A DNA stretch of 64,000 nt from SZAS-79 sp964599095 (GCA_964599095.1 CAZREB010000017.1:48789-112788), one strand, 5' to 3'; numbered from the stretch's first letter, positions 16,798 to 28,126 are shown. The notes: generated by a model not told the origin, from the sequence alone. Made by a program: numbers and translations.

Positions 16798-17603
16798 CCG
16801 TCGGCGAAGCGCTCGCGGATTGCGGGCTCGAACCGGCCGAAGCGCGCATGCTTCTTGCGCGCGCAAGCGGGCTGTCGCCGGCGTCCCTGGTTGCCCATCC
16901 GGAATCGACACTCGGCGGAATTGCTGCGCGAATGTTTTCGGAATATGCCGCGCGCCGCCGCAACGGCGAGCCGGTCGCCTATGTTCTCGGCGAGCGGGAG
17001 TTCTACAACCTGGTGATCGGAGTGACGCCGGACGTGCTGATTCCCCGTCCTGAGACCGAGCTGCTGGTGGATTTTGCGATCGAACGCCTCCCGCACGGCG
17101 GGATCCTTGCGGACCTTGGCACCGGTTCTGGTGCGATCGCGCTGGCCGTGAAGCACGAGCGCCCGGACATCCGCGCGTGCGCGGTCGACCGAAGCGAAGC
17201 CGCGATTGCCGTCGCGCGGTCCAACGCTTCGCGCCACCGGCTCGAAATCGAGTTCCATTCGGGCAGCTGGTTCGAGCCGTTGGCGGGGCGCAGGTTCGAC
17301 GTCATCGTGTCGAACCCGCCCTATGTCCCCGAGGGCGACCGGCATCTGGCGCAAGGCGACCTGCGCTTCGAGCCGCGTGCCGCGCTCGTTGGCGGCGAAG
17401 ACGGCCTGGCTGATATCCGCCGGATCGTTGCGGCCGCGCCGGTCCATCTCGGCCGGGGCGGCTGGCTGGCGATCGAACACGGGCAAGGCCAGGATGCAGA
17501 GGTGCGAAGCCTGCTTGGAAAGGTGGGCCTGGAATCGGTCTCCTCGCGGACCGACCTTGCGGGTATTGCACGCATCAGCTTCGGAAAGTACAATCCTGAG
17601 TAA
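16794..17603 (+). CDS. prmC: Release factor glutamine methyltransferase PrmC
   Basis: PrmC transfers a methyl group from SAM to the glutamine of the release-factor GGQ motif. The 269-residue protein has the N-terminal helical domain, the LIPRPETE segment, the SAM-binding LADLGTGSGAIAL and the substrate-binding VSNPPYVPE. The start is a GTG overlapping the prfA TGA (GTGA), indicating translational coupling. Length and motif order are normal. Confidence 0.95.
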   Translation: MTVGEALADCGLEPAEARMLLARASGLSPASLVAHPESTLGGIAARMFSEYAARRRNGEPVAYVLGEREFYNLVIGVTPDVLIPRPETELLVDFAIERLPHGGILADLGTGSGAIALAVKHERPDIRACAVDRSEAAIAVARSNASRHRLEIEFHSGSWFEPLAGRRFDVIVSNPPYVPEGDRHLAQGDLRFEPRAALVGGEDGLADIRRIVAAAPVHLGRGGWLAIEHGQGQDAEVRSLLGKVGLESVSSRTDLAGIARISFGKYNPE

Positions 17604-17638
17604 ATTGATCAGGTAATTCGTTTCCTTAAGAGGCGACC

Positions 17639-17968
17639 ATGGACGTTCAGCAAGTCATCAAAGGGCAGGTCACCGGGCACCCGGTAGTCCTGTACATGAA
17701 AGGCACCCCGCAGTTCCCGCAGTGCGGATTTTCCCAAACCGCGGTCCAGATCCTCAGTGCCTGCGGTGTGAAAAGCCTGTTCACCGTCAACGTGCTCGAA
17801 GAGCCGGAGATCCGCCAAGGCATCAAGGAGTACGCCAACTGGCCGACGATCCCGCAGCTTTACGTAAACGGCGAATTCGTCGGCGGGTCGGACATTCTGC
17901 GCGAGATGTACCAGGCCGGCGAACTGCAGAAGCTGCTCGAGCCGCTGGTCGCCAGGCAGCCGGCCTGA
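17639..17968 (+). CDS. grxD: Monothiol glutaredoxin, Grx4/GrxD type
   Basis: This 109-residue monothiol glutaredoxin has the CGFS active site (Cys29), with WPTIPQLYVNGEFVGGSDIL for glutathione binding. The family binds a glutathione-ligated [2Fe-2S] cluster and delivers it in the cytosol. The start has an AAGAGGCGACC leader. It lies 35 bases after prmC, probably in the same transcript. It ends 31 bases from the convergent kinase gene, with no clear terminator between them. Confidence 0.95.
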   Translation: MDVQQVIKGQVTGHPVVLYMKGTPQFPQCGFSQTAVQILSACGVKSLFTVNVLEEPEIRQGIKEYANWPTIPQLYVNGEFVGGSDILREMYQAGELQKLLEPLVARQPA

Positions 17969-17999
17969 TCGTGACGCCGCCGGCCCCAGGCCGGCGGGT

Positions 18000-19304
18000 T
18001 CAGGCGCTCGTCAATCGCGTGTTGGCGAGATTCAGCCGCTCGACCAGGATGCGGATGAAGGCACGGTCGAACTTCAGCCTGCAGGTTTCGCTGGCGTTCG
18101 CCAGGTCGGCCACGGGGATGCGCACCAGGCGCGACTCGCCGTTTGCCGTGATGCTCGCCCCCCGATCCTTGGACGTTTCGGACAGGTAGGCCATCTCGCC
18201 GAAGCATTCGCCCGGTCCGAGGACGTTCAGCAGCTTCTTGTTCTTGGTCACCTTGACCTCGCCAGAGACGAGCAGGCAGAAATGGTCGCCGGGTTCGCCT
18301 TCGCGCATCAGCACGGTGCCCGCCGGCACTTTCTCCCAGGCCCCGATCGCAACCACCTCCCACAGTTCGGGATCGGAAAAGCGGCGGAAGAACCCCATCG
18401 AGCGCAGGGCGTTGAACTTCTCGCTGTCGGCGAATTCCTCGCTCTTGCGCGCGAGACTCTCGGCGCGAAACGCGTCCGCGAGGTCCTTCGCGAAGTCCTC
18501 CCAGGTCTGGTAGCGCCTCGACTGGTCCTTCTGCATTGCCTTGCGCACGATGCGGTCCACCGACATCGGTACACCCTCGCGCAACGACGAAGGCGGCGCA
18601 GGATCGGTGGTCGTGATCTGGTAGATCATGCTGAAATTGTTCGAGGCCTGGTAAGGCAGCTGGCCGGTGAGCAGCTGGTACATCACCACGCCGAGCGAAT
18701 AGATGTCGGTCTGCTGGGACAGCGGCTGCTCGCGGATCTGCTCGGGCGACATGTAGGCCGGCGACCCTACGCCGGTCACCTGCGTGGTGTCGATCCCGGA
18801 GGAAAGGGCGAGACCGAAATCCGAGATCTTGATGTCGGTCGCCCCCGACATCAGGATGTTGCCCGGCTTGATGTCGCGGTGGGTGACGCCAAGCTGGTTG
18901 GCGTACGAAAGCGCCCGCGTGCACTTGAAGACGATTTCGACGATCTTGTCGATCGGCAAGAGCTTGCCGGGCGTCGTGTGCGGCTCGAGGGTGCCCCCCT
19001 CGACGTACTCCATCACAATGTAGCCGGAATCCTGCTCGATGACTGCGTCGTAGATCGCTACGATGTGCGGGTGGGACAGCTTGCCGGCGAGCGAGGCTTC
19101 GGCGAGGAAGAGCTTGCGGTAGACACCGCCGCCCGCGCCGTCACGAAGGGCTTCCGGAAAGATCCGCTTTACTGCCACGTCCCGGTCGTTGAACGGGTCG
19201 TGGCACAGGTAGACCTCGCTGGTCCCGCCTTCGCCGAGCTTTCTCAGGACCGGGTATTTCCCGATCCTTTCCGGCACCGACTCGGCGTTTGCCTCTTCGG
19301 GCAT
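18000..19304 (-). CDS. Ser/Thr protein kinase with C-terminal cyclic-nucleotide-binding-like domain (second copy)
   Basis: The 434-residue protein has a Hanks-type kinase domain (about 12-285): glycine loop LGEGGTSEVY, AVKRIF lysine, HRDIKPGNIL catalytic loop, SDFGLAL metal-binding loop and GSPAYMSPEQ. A cNMP-binding-like domain (about 300-430) follows, with LMREGEPGDHFCLLVSGEV and FGEMAYLS; the arginine of the phosphate cassette is plausible in KDRGAS. No transmembrane helix is seen, so it is cytoplasmic. It is a tandem paralogue of the next gene upstream, with a 13-base gap and a shared ending (RAFIRILVERL...). Targets and ligand are unknown. Confidence 0.88.
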   Translation of the reverse strand: MPEEANAESVPERIGKYPVLRKLGEGGTSEVYLCHDPFNDRDVAVKRIFPEALRDGAGGGVYRKLFLAEASLAGKLSHPHIVAIYDAVIEQDSGYIVMEYVEGGTLEPHTTPGKLLPIDKIVEIVFKCTRALSYANQLGVTHRDIKPGNILMSGATDIKISDFGLALSSGIDTTQVTGVGSPAYMSPEQIREQPLSQQTDIYSLGVVMYQLLTGQLPYQASNNFSMIYQITTTDPAPPSSLREGVPMSVDRIVRKAMQKDQSRRYQTWEDFAKDLADAFRAESLARKSEEFADSEKFNALRSMGFFRRFSDPELWEVVAIGAWEKVPAGTVLMREGEPGDHFCLLVSGEVKVTKNKKLLNVLGPGECFGEMAYLSETSKDRGASITANGESRLVRIPVADLANASETCRLKFDRAFIRILVERLNLANTRLTSA

Positions 19305-19317
19305 CGGCAGTGCCGCC

Positions 19318-20606
<1,289 letters not shown>

Positions 20607-20610
<4 letters not shown>

Positions 20611-22076
20611 GCGCCCGCCAGCCTTCTTCGTGCGCGCGCGATTGCGCGGCGCACCTGTACGGGCGCAGTGCCGCCGGGGTGGCTGCGGCGGGCCACCGAA
20701 CCCTCGAGCGTCAGCCAGTCGAACACATCCGCGCCGATCCGGGCCGAAAAGCCCTTTAGCGCGTCCAGCGGCAGGTCTGCCAGGTCGCATCCCTTCTGTT
20801 CCGCGGCGCGGACTGCAAGGGCGACGATCTCGTGCGCATCACGGAAGGCCACGCCCTTGCCCACCAGGTAGTCGGCAAGGTCGGTCGCGGTTGCAAAACC
20901 TTCCAGCGCGGCCTCGCGCATGCGCTCCGGCACCGGGCGGATCCCGGTCACCATGTCCGCAAAGATCGAGAGGCAGTCCTTGACCGTATCGATGGTGTCG
21001 AAGAGAGGTTCCTTGTCCTCCTGGTTGTCCTTGTTGTAGGCAAGCGGCTGCCCCTTCATCAGGACGAGCAGTCCGACCAGGTGGCCGAACACCCGTCCCG
21101 CCTTGCCGCGCACGAGCTCCGGCACATCCGGGTTCTTCTTCTGCGGCATGATCGACGAGCCTGTGCAGAAGCGGTCGGGAAGCGTGATGAAGCGGTAACG
21201 AGGGCTCATCCAGACGATGAGTTCCTCGGAGAACCGGGACAGGTGCACCAGGATCAGCGAGGCCGCGGCCGCGAACTCGATCGCGAAGTCGCGGTCGGAG
21301 ACCGCATCGAGCGAGTTCTCGCAGAGCGCCTCGAACCCGAGTTCCTTCGCCACCCGCCCGCGGTCGATCGGGAAGGTCGTTCCGGCAAGCGCGGCGGCGC
21401 CCAGCGGCAGTCGATTGACGCGCCGGCGACAGTCGGCCAGCCGTTCGCGGTCGCGCTCGAACATCTCGAAATAGGCGAGCAGGTGGTGGCCGAACGTCAC
21501 CGGCTGCGCGACCTGCATGTGCGTGAAGCCCGGCATCACCACGTCGGCGTGCCTTGCGGCCGCATCGAGAAGGTTCGCCTGCAGGCTGGCCAGCATCCCC
21601 CGGATCGAATCGATCTCTCCGCGCAGGTGGAGGCGCACGTCGGTGGCCACCTGGTCATTGCGCGAGCGGCCGGTGTGCAGGCGCTTGCCCGCGTCGCCGA
21701 CGAGGGCGGTCAGCCTCTTTTCGATGTTGAGGTGCACATCCTCGGCGTCGATCGACCATTCGAATCGACCGGACTCGACTTGCGTGCCGATCGCAGCCAT
21801 GCCGCGCTCGATCGCAGAGAGGTCGGCCTTCGAGATGATGCCTTGCGCAGCGAGCATGCGGGCATGGGCGAGCGACCCGCGGATGTCGGCCGCTGCGAGG
21901 CGCTTGTCGAACGGCACCGACGCCGTGAATCGCTTCACCAGTTCGTCCACAGGTTCCGCAAAGCGCCCCGACCAGGCCCTGGCCGGGACGCGCGAAGCAC
22001 GTGCCGCGTTCTTGGCTGTGCGCCGCGGGCCGCGCAATTCGGGCAGCGGGCGCCGTTTTGATTGTCTAGGAGGCAT
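20607..22076 (-). CDS. argH: Argininosuccinate lyase
   Basis: ArgH splits argininosuccinate into arginine and fumarate, the last step of arginine synthesis. The protein has the fumarase-superfamily signature GSSIMPQKKNPD, HTGRSRNDQVATD and the TSSD-like HMQVAQPVTFGHHLL region. Taking the ATG at 22076 gives 489 residues with about 30 extra basic residues before ARAWSGRF, longer than usual. No Shine-Dalgarno is visible there, so a start nearer the conserved region is possible. The gene faces algZ across 90 bases, an argH/algZ arrangement known in pseudomonads. Confidence 0.95.
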
Positions 22077-22166
22077 GGGGCATACTGGACGAGTCAGGCG
22101 CGACGGGTCGCTGCCCCATTCTGAAACCGGTGGCGGAACATCCCGGAGCGTTCGAGCGTAAGTCCA

Positions 22167-23207
22167 ATGAGTATAAAGCAAAACGCCTATTCAGACGGCC
22201 TGCCGGACTTCCGCAACCTGGGCGTCACGGCGCGGATCCTGGTAGCCGTGAACCTGTTTGCAGTCGGCGCCGCCTGCTATGCCGAACCCGGTTGGGCACA
22301 GGGCATCGACAGGTTTGCAAGGGATGCGGCGCTGATCGAACCGACCCTGCTTGCGAGCATCGTTTCTCTGTACGGCCTTTCGCCGGTGCTGGTGTCGATG
22401 CGCTACGTGCCGGCCAGCCTGCTGGTTCTGGCAGTCGTCCTGTCAATTGCCGCAGGCGTCACGGTTGCGATGCAATCGCTGGGCGTGGACGGCGCGGCGG
22501 ACGGCAGCCGGCTGGCGAGGGTCCTCACCTTTACGGCGGTGATCACAGTTACGCTGCTGGGCTACCTGCGGTTGCGGGCAAAGGCGTTCTCGCCGGCACT
22601 CACCGAGGCGCGCCTGCAGGCGTTGCAGGCGCGCATTCGCCCGCATTTCCTCTTCAACAGTCTGAACGCGGTGTTGTCGCTGATCCGGCGCGACCCGAAA
22701 CGCGCGGAACGGGCGCTCGAAGACCTCGCGGACCTGTTCCGAGTGCTGATGTCCGACGGGCGCAGGTTCGTGCGCCTGGCGGATGAGATCGCCCTGCTCG
22801 AGCGCTACGCGAGCATCGAGCAGCTTCGCCTCGGCGACCGGCTGCGCCTCGCGTGGGACATCGACAGCGCTCCGCTGGACGCACTGCTGCCGCCGCTGGT
22901 ACTGCAGCCGCTGCTGGAAAACGCGGTCTACCATGGCGTGGAGCCGGGCACCGATGCCGGCGAAGTGCTGGTGCAGATCGAGGGCCGCGGCGGGCGCGTG
23001 TTCGTCCGCGTGGTCAACCCGCTCCATCCTGGCCATGCGCACCGCCCCGGCAATCGCATGGCGCTCGACAACCTGCGCGAGCGGCTGACCCTGTTCTTCG
23101 ATGCCGAGGCAACCGTCAGCACGCGCGAGGCCGACGGACGTTTCCAGGTGGACATCGAATTCCCGCACGTCACCGAGCGGCCGTCGGGCCAGCCGGAAAC
23201 GCCGTGA
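22167..23207 (+). CDS. algZ: LytS/YehU-type sensor histidine kinase, AlgZ (FimS)-like
   Basis: The 346-residue membrane kinase has four hydrophobic stretches between about 22 and 140. A His-kinase domain of the LytS class follows, with RPHFLFNSLNAVLSLIRRDP, the histidine of which is the likely phospho-site, and a degenerate ATPase domain with LVLQPLLENAVYHGVEP and GNRMALDNLRERL. Its stop overlaps the algR start. The order argH/algZ-algR-hemC-hemD matches the pseudomonad locus, which supports the name. The stimulus is unknown. Confidence 0.88.
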   Translation: MSIKQNAYSDGLPDFRNLGVTARILVAVNLFAVGAACYAEPGWAQGIDRFARDAALIEPTLLASIVSLYGLSPVLVSMRYVPASLLVLAVVLSIAAGVTVAMQSLGVDGAADGSRLARVLTFTAVITVTLLGYLRLRAKAFSPALTEARLQALQARIRPHFLFNSLNAVLSLIRRDPKRAERALEDLADLFRVLMSDGRRFVRLADEIALLERYASIEQLRLGDRLRLAWDIDSAPLDALLPPLVLQPLLENAVYHGVEPGTDAGEVLVQIEGRGGRVFVRVVNPLHPGHAHRPGNRMALDNLRERLTLFFDAEATVSTREADGRFQVDIEFPHVTERPSGQPETP

Positions 23208-23971
23208 GCGCGAGGCCCCTGCGCCTTTTCCTGGCCGACGACGAACCGCCGGCGCGCAGCCGGTTGCGCGAGCTGCTCGAGGACCTGCGCGCCGACTGCG
23301 CGACCGAGGTGGTGGGCGAAGCCGGAAACGGCCTCGAAGTGCTCGACCGGCTTCCGGCAAGCGGCGCCGACATCCTCCTGCTCGACATCAACATGCCCGG
23401 GCTCTCCGGGCTGGAGGTCGCCCGCCACCTTGCCAAGCTCGACGCCGGGCCGGGAATCGTTTTTGTCACCGCCCACGACACGCACGCAGTCGAGGCCTTC
23501 GACCTGAATGCACTCGACTACCTGCTCAAGCCGGTGCGCGCCGAGCGCCTGCTGGCAGCCCTGCGCAAGGCGCAGCATGCCGGCCCGCCGTCGCCGGCGT
23601 CCCTGGAGCGCGCACACGCCGGCCCGCGCACCCACTTCTCGATCGTCGAGCGCAATCGCATCCACCTGGTCCCGGTCGCGAGCGTCGTCTACTTCAAGGC
23701 CGAGCTCAAGTATGTGACGCTGCGCACCCGCGAGCGGGAACACATCATCGAGGAGTCGCTTGTTTCGCTCGAGAAGGAATTCTCGGACGCGTTGATCCGT
23801 ATCCACCGCAATTGCCTGGTCGCGCGGGCCGCGATCGTCGGCTTCGAGCGCGCGGCCGGCGGCGAGGAGGACGAGGCGCACTGGGAGGTGCTGCTCGATG
23901 GCGTCCCGGAGCGGCTGCCGGTCAGCCGGCGCCAGTGGAGCGAGGTCCGCGACATCCTCGGCGAGAAATGA
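23204..23971 (+). CDS. algR: LytTR-family response regulator, AlgR-like
   Basis: A 255-residue regulator. The N-terminal receiver has LADDEPPARSRL, the phospho-acceptor in LLLDINMPGLSG, and FDLNALDYLLKPV. The C-terminal LytTR DNA-binding domain (about 145-250) has VVYFKAELKYVTLRT, LVSLEKEF and RIHRNCLVA. The start is a GTG overlapping the algZ stop (GTGA). In pseudomonads AlgR controls alginate and motility genes; no such target is in this window. A gap of 28 bases separates it from hemC. Confidence 0.92.
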   Translation: MSARPLRLFLADDEPPARSRLRELLEDLRADCATEVVGEAGNGLEVLDRLPASGADILLLDINMPGLSGLEVARHLAKLDAGPGIVFVTAHDTHAVEAFDLNALDYLLKPVRAERLLAALRKAQHAGPPSPASLERAHAGPRTHFSIVERNRIHLVPVASVVYFKAELKYVTLRTREREHIIEESLVSLEKEFSDALIRIHRNCLVARAAIVGFERAAGGEEDEAHWEVLLDGVPERLPVSRRQWSEVRDILGEK

Positions 23972-23999
23972 GGGCTGCTAGAATCCGGCCTCCTTGCGC

Positions 24000-24962
24000 A
24001 TGACTTCCTTCCCCACAAACAGGCCCCCGCAGCCGGGCGCGCCGGCGCGCATCACGATCGCAACGCGCGAGAGTCGCCTCGCGCTCTGGCAGGCCGAGCA
24101 CGTGCAGGCGAGGCTGTCGGCGCTGTACCCGGATTCGCGCATCGAGCTCCTGCCGATGACGACCCGCGGCGACGAACTCCAGGAAGTGAAACTCGCGCTG
24201 GAGGGCGGCAAGGGATTGTTCATCAAGGAGCTCGAGCTCGCGCTCGCCGATGGCCGCGCCGACCTTGCGGTGCATTCGATGAAGGACGTGCCGGTCGAAT
24301 TACCCGAGCAGTTCGTGCTGGCAGTGATTACGGAGCGCGAGGATCCGCGCGATGCCCTGGTGTCCGCCAGGTTCGCCCGGCTCGAGGACCTGCCGGCCGG
24401 CACGGTAGTCGGGACTTCCAGCCTGCGCCGGGCCGCACAGGTCACCGAGCGCTTTCCGTCGCTGGAGATCCGGCCGGTGCGCGGCAACGTCAACACGCGC
24501 CTGGCCAAGCTTGACCGCGGCGAGTACGGCGCGCTCGTGCTTGCGGCTTCGGGCCTCAAGCGGCTCGGACTGGAATCACGCATCCGCGACTACCTGTCGA
24601 TCGAGCAATCGCTGCCTTCCGCCGGGCAGGGAGCGCTCGGCATCGAATGCCGCGCCGACCATGCCGATCTGCTGGCTGCGATCGCTCCCCTTGCGCATCG
24701 TGGCAGCACGCTGTGCGTGCGCGCCGAGCGGGCGGTGAATCGCGCGCTGGGCGGCAACTGCAGCATCCCGCTGGGCGCATACGCCGAGATCTGGGGCGAC
24801 ACCCTGAGATTGCGCGCGCTGGTCGCCGCACCGGACGCAAAGCGGATCGCCCGCGCGGAAGCGACCGGCACGGCGGCCTCGCCCGAGGACCTCGGGGCGA
24901 AAGTCGCCGCGATGCTGCGGGAGCGCGGCGCCGACGAGATCCTGGCCGCGCTCGGGTCGTGA
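24000..24962 (+). CDS. hemC: Porphobilinogen deaminase HemC
   Basis: HemC polymerises four porphobilinogens into hydroxymethylbilane. The 320-residue protein has the dipyrromethane-cofactor Cys254 in GGNCSIPLGAYAE, IATRESRLALWQ at the start, HSMKDVP, GTSSLRRAAQ and RGNVNTRLAKLD. The ATG at 24000 is preferred to a TTG two codons earlier. It opens the hemC-hemD-hemX-hemY set, with short gaps and all on the plus strand. Confidence 0.96.
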   Translation: MTSFPTNRPPQPGAPARITIATRESRLALWQAEHVQARLSALYPDSRIELLPMTTRGDELQEVKLALEGGKGLFIKELELALADGRADLAVHSMKDVPVELPEQFVLAVITEREDPRDALVSARFARLEDLPAGTVVGTSSLRRAAQVTERFPSLEIRPVRGNVNTRLAKLDRGEYGALVLAASGLKRLGLESRIRDYLSIEQSLPSAGQGALGIECRADHADLLAAIAPLAHRGSTLCVRAERAVNRALGGNCSIPLGAYAEIWGDTLRLRALVAAPDAKRIARAEATGTAASPEDLGAKVAAMLRERGADEILAALGS

Positions 24963-24981
24963 ACGCGCGCCGGCCCGCGGC

Positions 24982-25755
24982 GTGAACCCGCTTCCCCTTG
25001 CCGGGCGCTCGATCGTCGTCACGCGCCCGCAGCACCAGGCCGGCGGTCTCGTGCAATTGGTCGAATCGGCCGGCGGGCGCGCCCTGCAGTACCCGGTCCT
25101 CGAAATCCAGCCTCTGCGCACTCCGGCACTCCGGTCGGCAATCGCTTCGCTGGCTTCGATCGACCTGGCGATCTTCATCAGCCGCAACGCGGTGGAGCAG
25201 GGCCTGGCGTGCCTGCGCGAGCTTGGCGCCCGAGGCTTGCTGCCGCGCGCCGCGGCGATCGGCGAAGGCACGCGCAGGGCCCTCGAGGCCGACGGCGTGC
25301 AGGGCGTGATCGCACCGGAGGGACCCGCTGACAGCGAGGCGCTGCTCGCCCACCCCGGCCTTCGGGATGTGAACGGCAGGCGGGTGCTGATCTTCCGCGG
25401 GGCGGGCGGGCGCGAAGTGCTTGCTTCTGCACTCCGATCGCGCGGCGCCGTCGTCGAATACGCCGAATGCTATCGGCGGACCCTGCCCGCGGCCGACTTG
25501 CGCCCGCTGCTCGTTGAATGGTCGCACGGTGGTGTCGATGCGGTTACGGTGTCCAGCCGCGAAGGCCTCGACAACCTTGCCGCCCTGCTCGGTGCCGAAG
25601 GAGCAGGGTACCTGCGCGCGACGCCGGTATTCGTGCCGCATGCGCGTGTCGGAGAGGCGGCCCGCGCCCTCGGCATCGCCAATGTGGTGGTCGCCGGCGC
25701 GGCGGACCGGGAAATGCTGGCCGCGCTGGTTGCCTATTTCGGCGGCGCAAGCTAA
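24982..25755 (+). CDS. hemD: Uroporphyrinogen-III synthase HemD
   Basis: HemD closes hydroxymethylbilane with inversion of ring D. The family is poorly conserved, but the 257-residue length, the bilobed pattern (IVVTRPQHQAGGL, ISRNAVEQGL, IFRGAGGREVL, YRRTLP, VTVSSREGLDNL) and the position between hemC and hemX make the call secure. The start is GTG at 24982, 19 bases after the hemC stop. Confidence 0.93.
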   Translation: MNPLPLAGRSIVVTRPQHQAGGLVQLVESAGGRALQYPVLEIQPLRTPALRSAIASLASIDLAIFISRNAVEQGLACLRELGARGLLPRAAAIGEGTRRALEADGVQGVIAPEGPADSEALLAHPGLRDVNGRRVLIFRGAGGREVLASALRSRGAVVEYAECYRRTLPAADLRPLLVEWSHGGVDAVTVSSREGLDNLAALLGAEGAGYLRATPVFVPHARVGEAARALGIANVVVAGAADREMLAALVAYFGGAS

Positions 25756-25779
25756 AACCTCGGCAATGCGAGCCCCAAC

Positions 25780-26829
25780 GTGAACGAGCCCCTCAATCCG
25801 CAAGCTTCCGGCGACGCCGGACTGGCCCGGCGCAGGCGCCGCCTGGCCTCGATCGGCGTGGTTGCCCTGCTCGTGCTGGCTGGAGCCTACGGTTGGTACG
25901 ACGCCCGCAGCCGGATAGGCGCGACCCAGGACGAAGTCGCGCGCAGGCTGCGCGACATCGAATCCGAGAGCCGCGAGGCAAAACTGCTTGCCAAGCAGGC
26001 GCAGGAGTCGATGCGCGAGGCGCAGGCCAAGATCGCCGTGATCGAAGGCAAGCTTGCCGAATCGCAGAGCCAGCAGCTGGCGCTGGAGTCGCTCTACCAG
26101 GAATTGTCGCGAAACCGCGACGAGTGGGCGCTGGCGGAGATCGAGCAGGTCCTCACCATCGCGGCCCAGCAGTTGCAGCTTTCGAGCAACGTTCGCGCCG
26201 CACTGCTTGCGCTGCAGCTGGCCGAGTCGCGCCTGGCGCGGTCCGACCGGCCGCAGTTCATCCCGGTCCGCAAGGCCATCGCTCGCGACATCGAGCGGCT
26301 GCGCGCGGTGCCGCTGATCGACGTGGCCGGCGTTACGCTCAAGCTCGACGGCCTGGTCGCCGCGGTGGACACGCTGCCCCTCGCGTTCGACGAACGCACT
26401 TCCGAATCCGCCAAGGCTTCGAGGCCGGCCGCCCGCAGCGAAGCTCCGGAAGGATTCCTGCACCGCTTCGGGGCCGAAGTCTGGGATGAGCTGAAGAGCC
26501 TTATCCGCATCCGGTCGGTGGAGGCGCCCGAGCCGCCGTTGCTGGCGCCCTCACAGGCCTATTTCCTGCGCGAGAACCTGAAGCTGCGACTGCTGAACGC
26601 GAGGCTCGCCCTCGCGATGCGCGACGAGGCCGGGTTTCGCGAGGACCTGCGCGTTGCCCAGGCCTGGGTGAACCGCTACTTCGATGCGCGCTCCAAATCG
26701 GGGGCTGCATTCGCGCAGCAGGTGAAGCAGCTCGGTTCGACTTCATTCACCTTCGAGCTGCCGACGCTTGCCGGGAGCCTCGAAGCGGTGCGGGGCTTCA
26801 AGGCCCGGCGCGAACGCGGCACGCCGTGA
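25780..26829 (+). CDS. hemX: HemX-like membrane protein
   Basis: The 349-residue protein has a short basic cytoplasmic N-terminus, one transmembrane helix at about 23-38, a coiled coil at about 45-115, and a helical periplasmic domain with the family segments AEIEQVLTIAAQQLQL and LRLLNARLALAMRDE. It is often annotated as a uroporphyrinogen methyltransferase, but no methylase motif is visible and the role is unclear. The start is GTG at 25780. It sits between hemD and hemY, the usual order. Confidence 0.9.
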   Translation: MNEPLNPQASGDAGLARRRRRLASIGVVALLVLAGAYGWYDARSRIGATQDEVARRLRDIESESREAKLLAKQAQESMREAQAKIAVIEGKLAESQSQQLALESLYQELSRNRDEWALAEIEQVLTIAAQQLQLSSNVRAALLALQLAESRLARSDRPQFIPVRKAIARDIERLRAVPLIDVAGVTLKLDGLVAAVDTLPLAFDERTSESAKASRPAARSEAPEGFLHRFGAEVWDELKSLIRIRSVEAPEPPLLAPSQAYFLRENLKLRLLNARLALAMRDEAGFREDLRVAQAWVNRYFDARSKSGAAFAQQVKQLGSTSFTFELPTLAGSLEAVRGFKARRERGTP

Positions 26830-26845
26830 ACCTGCAGGCAGGCGC

Positions 26846-28018
26846 ATGAAGGCCCTCTTCTGGCTGCTGGCGGTCTTCGCGTCGGCGGTGGCGCTTGCGA
26901 TCATCGGTCGCGGCAACGAGGGCTACGCGCTTTTCGTCTACCCGCCGTGGCGCATCGAGCTTTCGCTGATCTTCTTCTTCGTGCTCTTCGCGGCTGCGTT
27001 CGGAATGGTTTACCTGATCGTGCGCATCGTCTATCACACGTTCCAGCTGCCGGTCCACGTCCGCTCGTACCGCGATCGGCTGCGCACGACGAGGGCGCGC
27101 GAGGCATTGCTCGGCTCGGCCCAGGCGTACCTCGAGGGCCGTTTCGCGCGCGCCGAGAGCGATGCGCGCCAGGCGTTCGAAGGCGGCGAGTCGCGCGCGC
27201 TCGCCGCGCTGCTCGCAGCGCGCGCCGCCCACCAGTTGCGCGCCAGGGACAGGCGGGACGCGTGGCTGGAGAAATCCGCGGAGTCGGGCGACCCGTTGCA
27301 TGTGGCAAGGCTGGTGACCCACGCCGAGCAGCTGCTCGAGGACCGGGACTACATCGGCGCGCGCGCCGTGCTGAAGGACCTGCACGGCTCCGGGCCCAAG
27401 CACATCGCGACGCTGCGACTGCTGTTGCGCGCCGAGTTCGGCGCGAGGAACTGGGAGGAGGTGCTGCGGCTCACCGGCATCCTCTCCAAGCGCGACGCGA
27501 TTTCGCCTGCATTGCACGACGAGTACAAGAGCCAGGCCCTGGTCGAGCTGCTTGCCGCCTACGAGCATGATGCCGCCGGATTCGAGGCTCGCTGGCGCAA
27601 GCTGCCCGCGCGCGACCAGGCGATGCCCCGCGTGGCGGCCGCCGCGGCGCGGCATGCGGCCGCCGCAGGGCGGGCGAACCTCGCGCGCGAAATCATCGAG
27701 CGCGCTCTCGCGCAGGAGTGGAGCGCCGCCCTCGTGGACCTTTACGGCGGTACGGCGGGCGATGACGTGCGCGCCCGTATCGAGCGGGCCGAGCGCTGGC
27801 TCCCGGAGCACCCTGGCGACGCCCGGCTGCTGCTTGCGCTGGGCCGCCTGTGCCTGCGCGCCGAGCTCTGGGGCAAGGCGCAGAGCTATCTCGATGCGAG
27901 CCTGTCGTTCGAGCCGAGCCGGGAGTCGCACCTTGCGCTGGCGCGCCTCTTCGAGCGGCTGGAAAGGCCGCAGGACGCGAACCGCCATTTCCGCCTGGCG
28001 GCCGAAGCCGAAAGCTGA
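26846..28018 (+). CDS. hemY: HemY protoporphyrin-associated membrane protein
   Basis: This 390-residue protein starts with two transmembrane helices (about 1-20 and 35-65) and the HemY_N pattern GRGNEGYALFVYPPWRIELS. A TPR-like helical domain follows through the C-terminus (LGRLCLRAELWGKAQSYLDASL...). It is the proteobacterial HemY, not the protoporphyrinogen oxidase of Bacillus with the same symbol. Its biochemical role is uncertain. The ATG lies 16 bases after the hemX stop; an upstream in-frame extension into hemX is ignored. Confidence 0.92.
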   Translation: MKALFWLLAVFASAVALAIIGRGNEGYALFVYPPWRIELSLIFFFVLFAAAFGMVYLIVRIVYHTFQLPVHVRSYRDRLRTTRAREALLGSAQAYLEGRFARAESDARQAFEGGESRALAALLAARAAHQLRARDRRDAWLEKSAESGDPLHVARLVTHAEQLLEDRDYIGARAVLKDLHGSGPKHIATLRLLLRAEFGARNWEEVLRLTGILSKRDAISPALHDEYKSQALVELLAAYEHDAAGFEARWRKLPARDQAMPRVAAAAARHAAAAGRANLAREIIERALAQEWSAALVDLYGGTAGDDVRARIERAERWLPEHPGDARLLLALGRLCLRAELWGKAQSYLDASLSFEPSRESHLALARLFERLERPQDANRHFRLAAEAES

Positions 28019-28126
28019 GCCGGGAAGCCTGAATTCCGGGCTTTTCTCCCGCAAGCCCTAGCAGCGGCGCGGCTGTCCTGCCAATGGATGTATCGGTACC
28101 GGTACATTCCCGGTGCTGCCGCGGTT

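Noticed and set aside
28089..28106. Imperfect 18-base palindrome around GGTACC between hemY and hemF
   Set aside because: It lies between convergent gene ends, where no promoter is expected, and has no known regulator match.
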